Shown: positions 63,465-64,000 of the stretch, piece by piece | Layout of the letters: each line of letters starts with the position of its first letter | Numbering within the stretch: position 1 is the stretch's first letter | Assembly: GCA_037953745.1 (NCBI GenBank) | Contig: JBAKBP010013197.1 | Coordinates: 1 to 64,000, forward strand | Reading direction: 5' to 3' | Source of the DNA: Lithodes maja | Taxonomy: Eukaryota; Arthropoda; Malacostraca; Decapoda; Lithodidae | Length of the DNA: 64,000 bases | The notes under the pieces: generated by a model | Database searches by the model: none | What the model was told of the DNA's origin: nothing | The model's input: the letters and a program-made list of their open reading frames with translations, nothing else | Made by a program: the position numbers and the translations under genes

Positions 63465-64000
63465 ACTAACAAATACTGGTACATAGGCCTTAAATATCCG
63501 TCAAAACAGGTGGCGGGGGAGGAGTGGGATGTGGGGGTTGGGAGGGAGGAAGGAGGCAGGACAGGGAAGGTGTAGAAGCATGGGGGGAGGGGAGGCGGAG
63601 ATTATATATGGGTAAAATACATCAGTAGGCACAAGCAAAATCAGACATACAAACATGCGTACAGGGTAACAACTATACTAGTACAAATTAGTAATAATAA
63701 TAATACTACTAATAATACCGTAATAATAACATTAATAATAATAATACAAATGATGATAATATTAATCGTAACCATTATAATAAAAACAGTGATGATAGTG
63801 CTAATATAATGTATAGTGGTACAGTACTAGCAATAGAGAACAAACATGACCTGACTCGTACTTCTCCCATCATGATGCACGAATCAAACGAGGGGTAGTG
63901 ATTGGCTTCTTCCTCAGGGCCATTAGATCTGCAGCCCTGAGTTTCTCCAAGCAGAGTGTGACTATATCTGTGAAACTTTCATAAAGCTTATGTCCCCTAC

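Larger units (their letters stand above)
56767..64000 (-). repeat. Large inverted repeat, right arm (runs off window end)
   Basis: Reverse complement of 44,969-52,047. Differences seen by eye: 60-bp array of 10 against 8 units, longer (TA)n(GA)n at 62,097, shorter (GT)n at 62,795, changes in the poly(C)/poly(A) run near 59,680, a small replacement near 62,765, and scattered single bases (for example CTGTGT for CGGTGT near 59,310). The arm continues past 64,000. Confidence 0.95.

Noticed and set aside
1..64000. A bacterial or phage-type gene system (operon, defence island)
   Set aside because: No operon-like gene spacing, ribosome binding sites or prokaryotic gene families; introns, LINEs, LTR elements and microsatellites show a eukaryotic genome.

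Overview
This window is eukaryotic and looks like intergenic or intronic DNA from an arthropod, most probably a decapod crustacean. That is inference. It rests on the mix of CR1-like and RTE-like retrotransposons, TTAA-flanked miniature elements, very long (GA)n, (TA)n and (TAA)n microsatellites, a Dscam-like immunoglobulin exon pair, and the absence of compact gene organisation. Almost every long open frame is a mobile-element protein, its antisense shadow, or a tandem repeat read in frame. The only host-gene material I can support is two exons of an Ig-superfamily (Dscam-like) gene on the minus strand at 3.4-4.6 kb, the second of which is frameshifted.

Layout. 1-7 kb: AT-rich DNA, a TTAA-flanked MITE, the Dscam-like exons, and a 5'-truncated CR1-like LINE with an open reverse transcriptase. 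7-14 kb: short tandem repeats, tRNA-like and LINE remnants, a purine-rich tract, a second MITE, and a 20-unit array of a 39-bp repeat. 14.3-17.6 kb: a broken non-LTR element carrying a clean TTAA MITE insertion. 19.1-26.8 kb: a complete-looking LTR retrotransposon with long LTRs and a 4-bp target duplication; its inside has gag, a protease remnant, an integrase remnant and an RNase H domain in that order, with no reverse transcriptase. 27-33 kb: a MITE in an RTE-like tail, a second 3' copy of the 14-17 kb LINE, and small repeats. 33.7-35.6 kb: a terminal-inverted-repeat transposon with another MITE nested in it. 35.9-39.0 kb: a near full-length but broken RTE-like element on the minus strand; a shorter relative lies at 40.7-41.7 kb on the plus strand. 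43.7-44.2 kb: a second copy of the MITE seen at 15.6 kb, in reverse orientation.

45-64 kb is the most striking part: a giant inverted repeat. The left arm (about 44,969-52,047) returns in reverse complement as the right arm (56,767 to the window end, so at least 7.2 kb and probably longer). The 4.7-kb spacer holds two CR1-like copies, and the larger has lost its 3' end exactly at the left arm junction. Each arm carries a 2.3-2.4 kb terminal-inverted-repeat element containing a 60-bp tandem array (8 units left, 10 right), a tRNA-like segment, an RTE-type tail and a Penelope-like or hammerhead-like motif. The arms look nearly identical apart from microsatellite and array lengths. The structure is therefore either a recent palindromic duplication or a fold-back or haplotype artefact of assembly; the sequence alone cannot decide.

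The sequences form no pathway. They are a record of repeated and nested insertions by several transposon classes: CR1-like, RTE-like and another LINE lineage; a Ty3/Gypsy-type LTR element; piggyBac-like MITEs; and other TIR elements.
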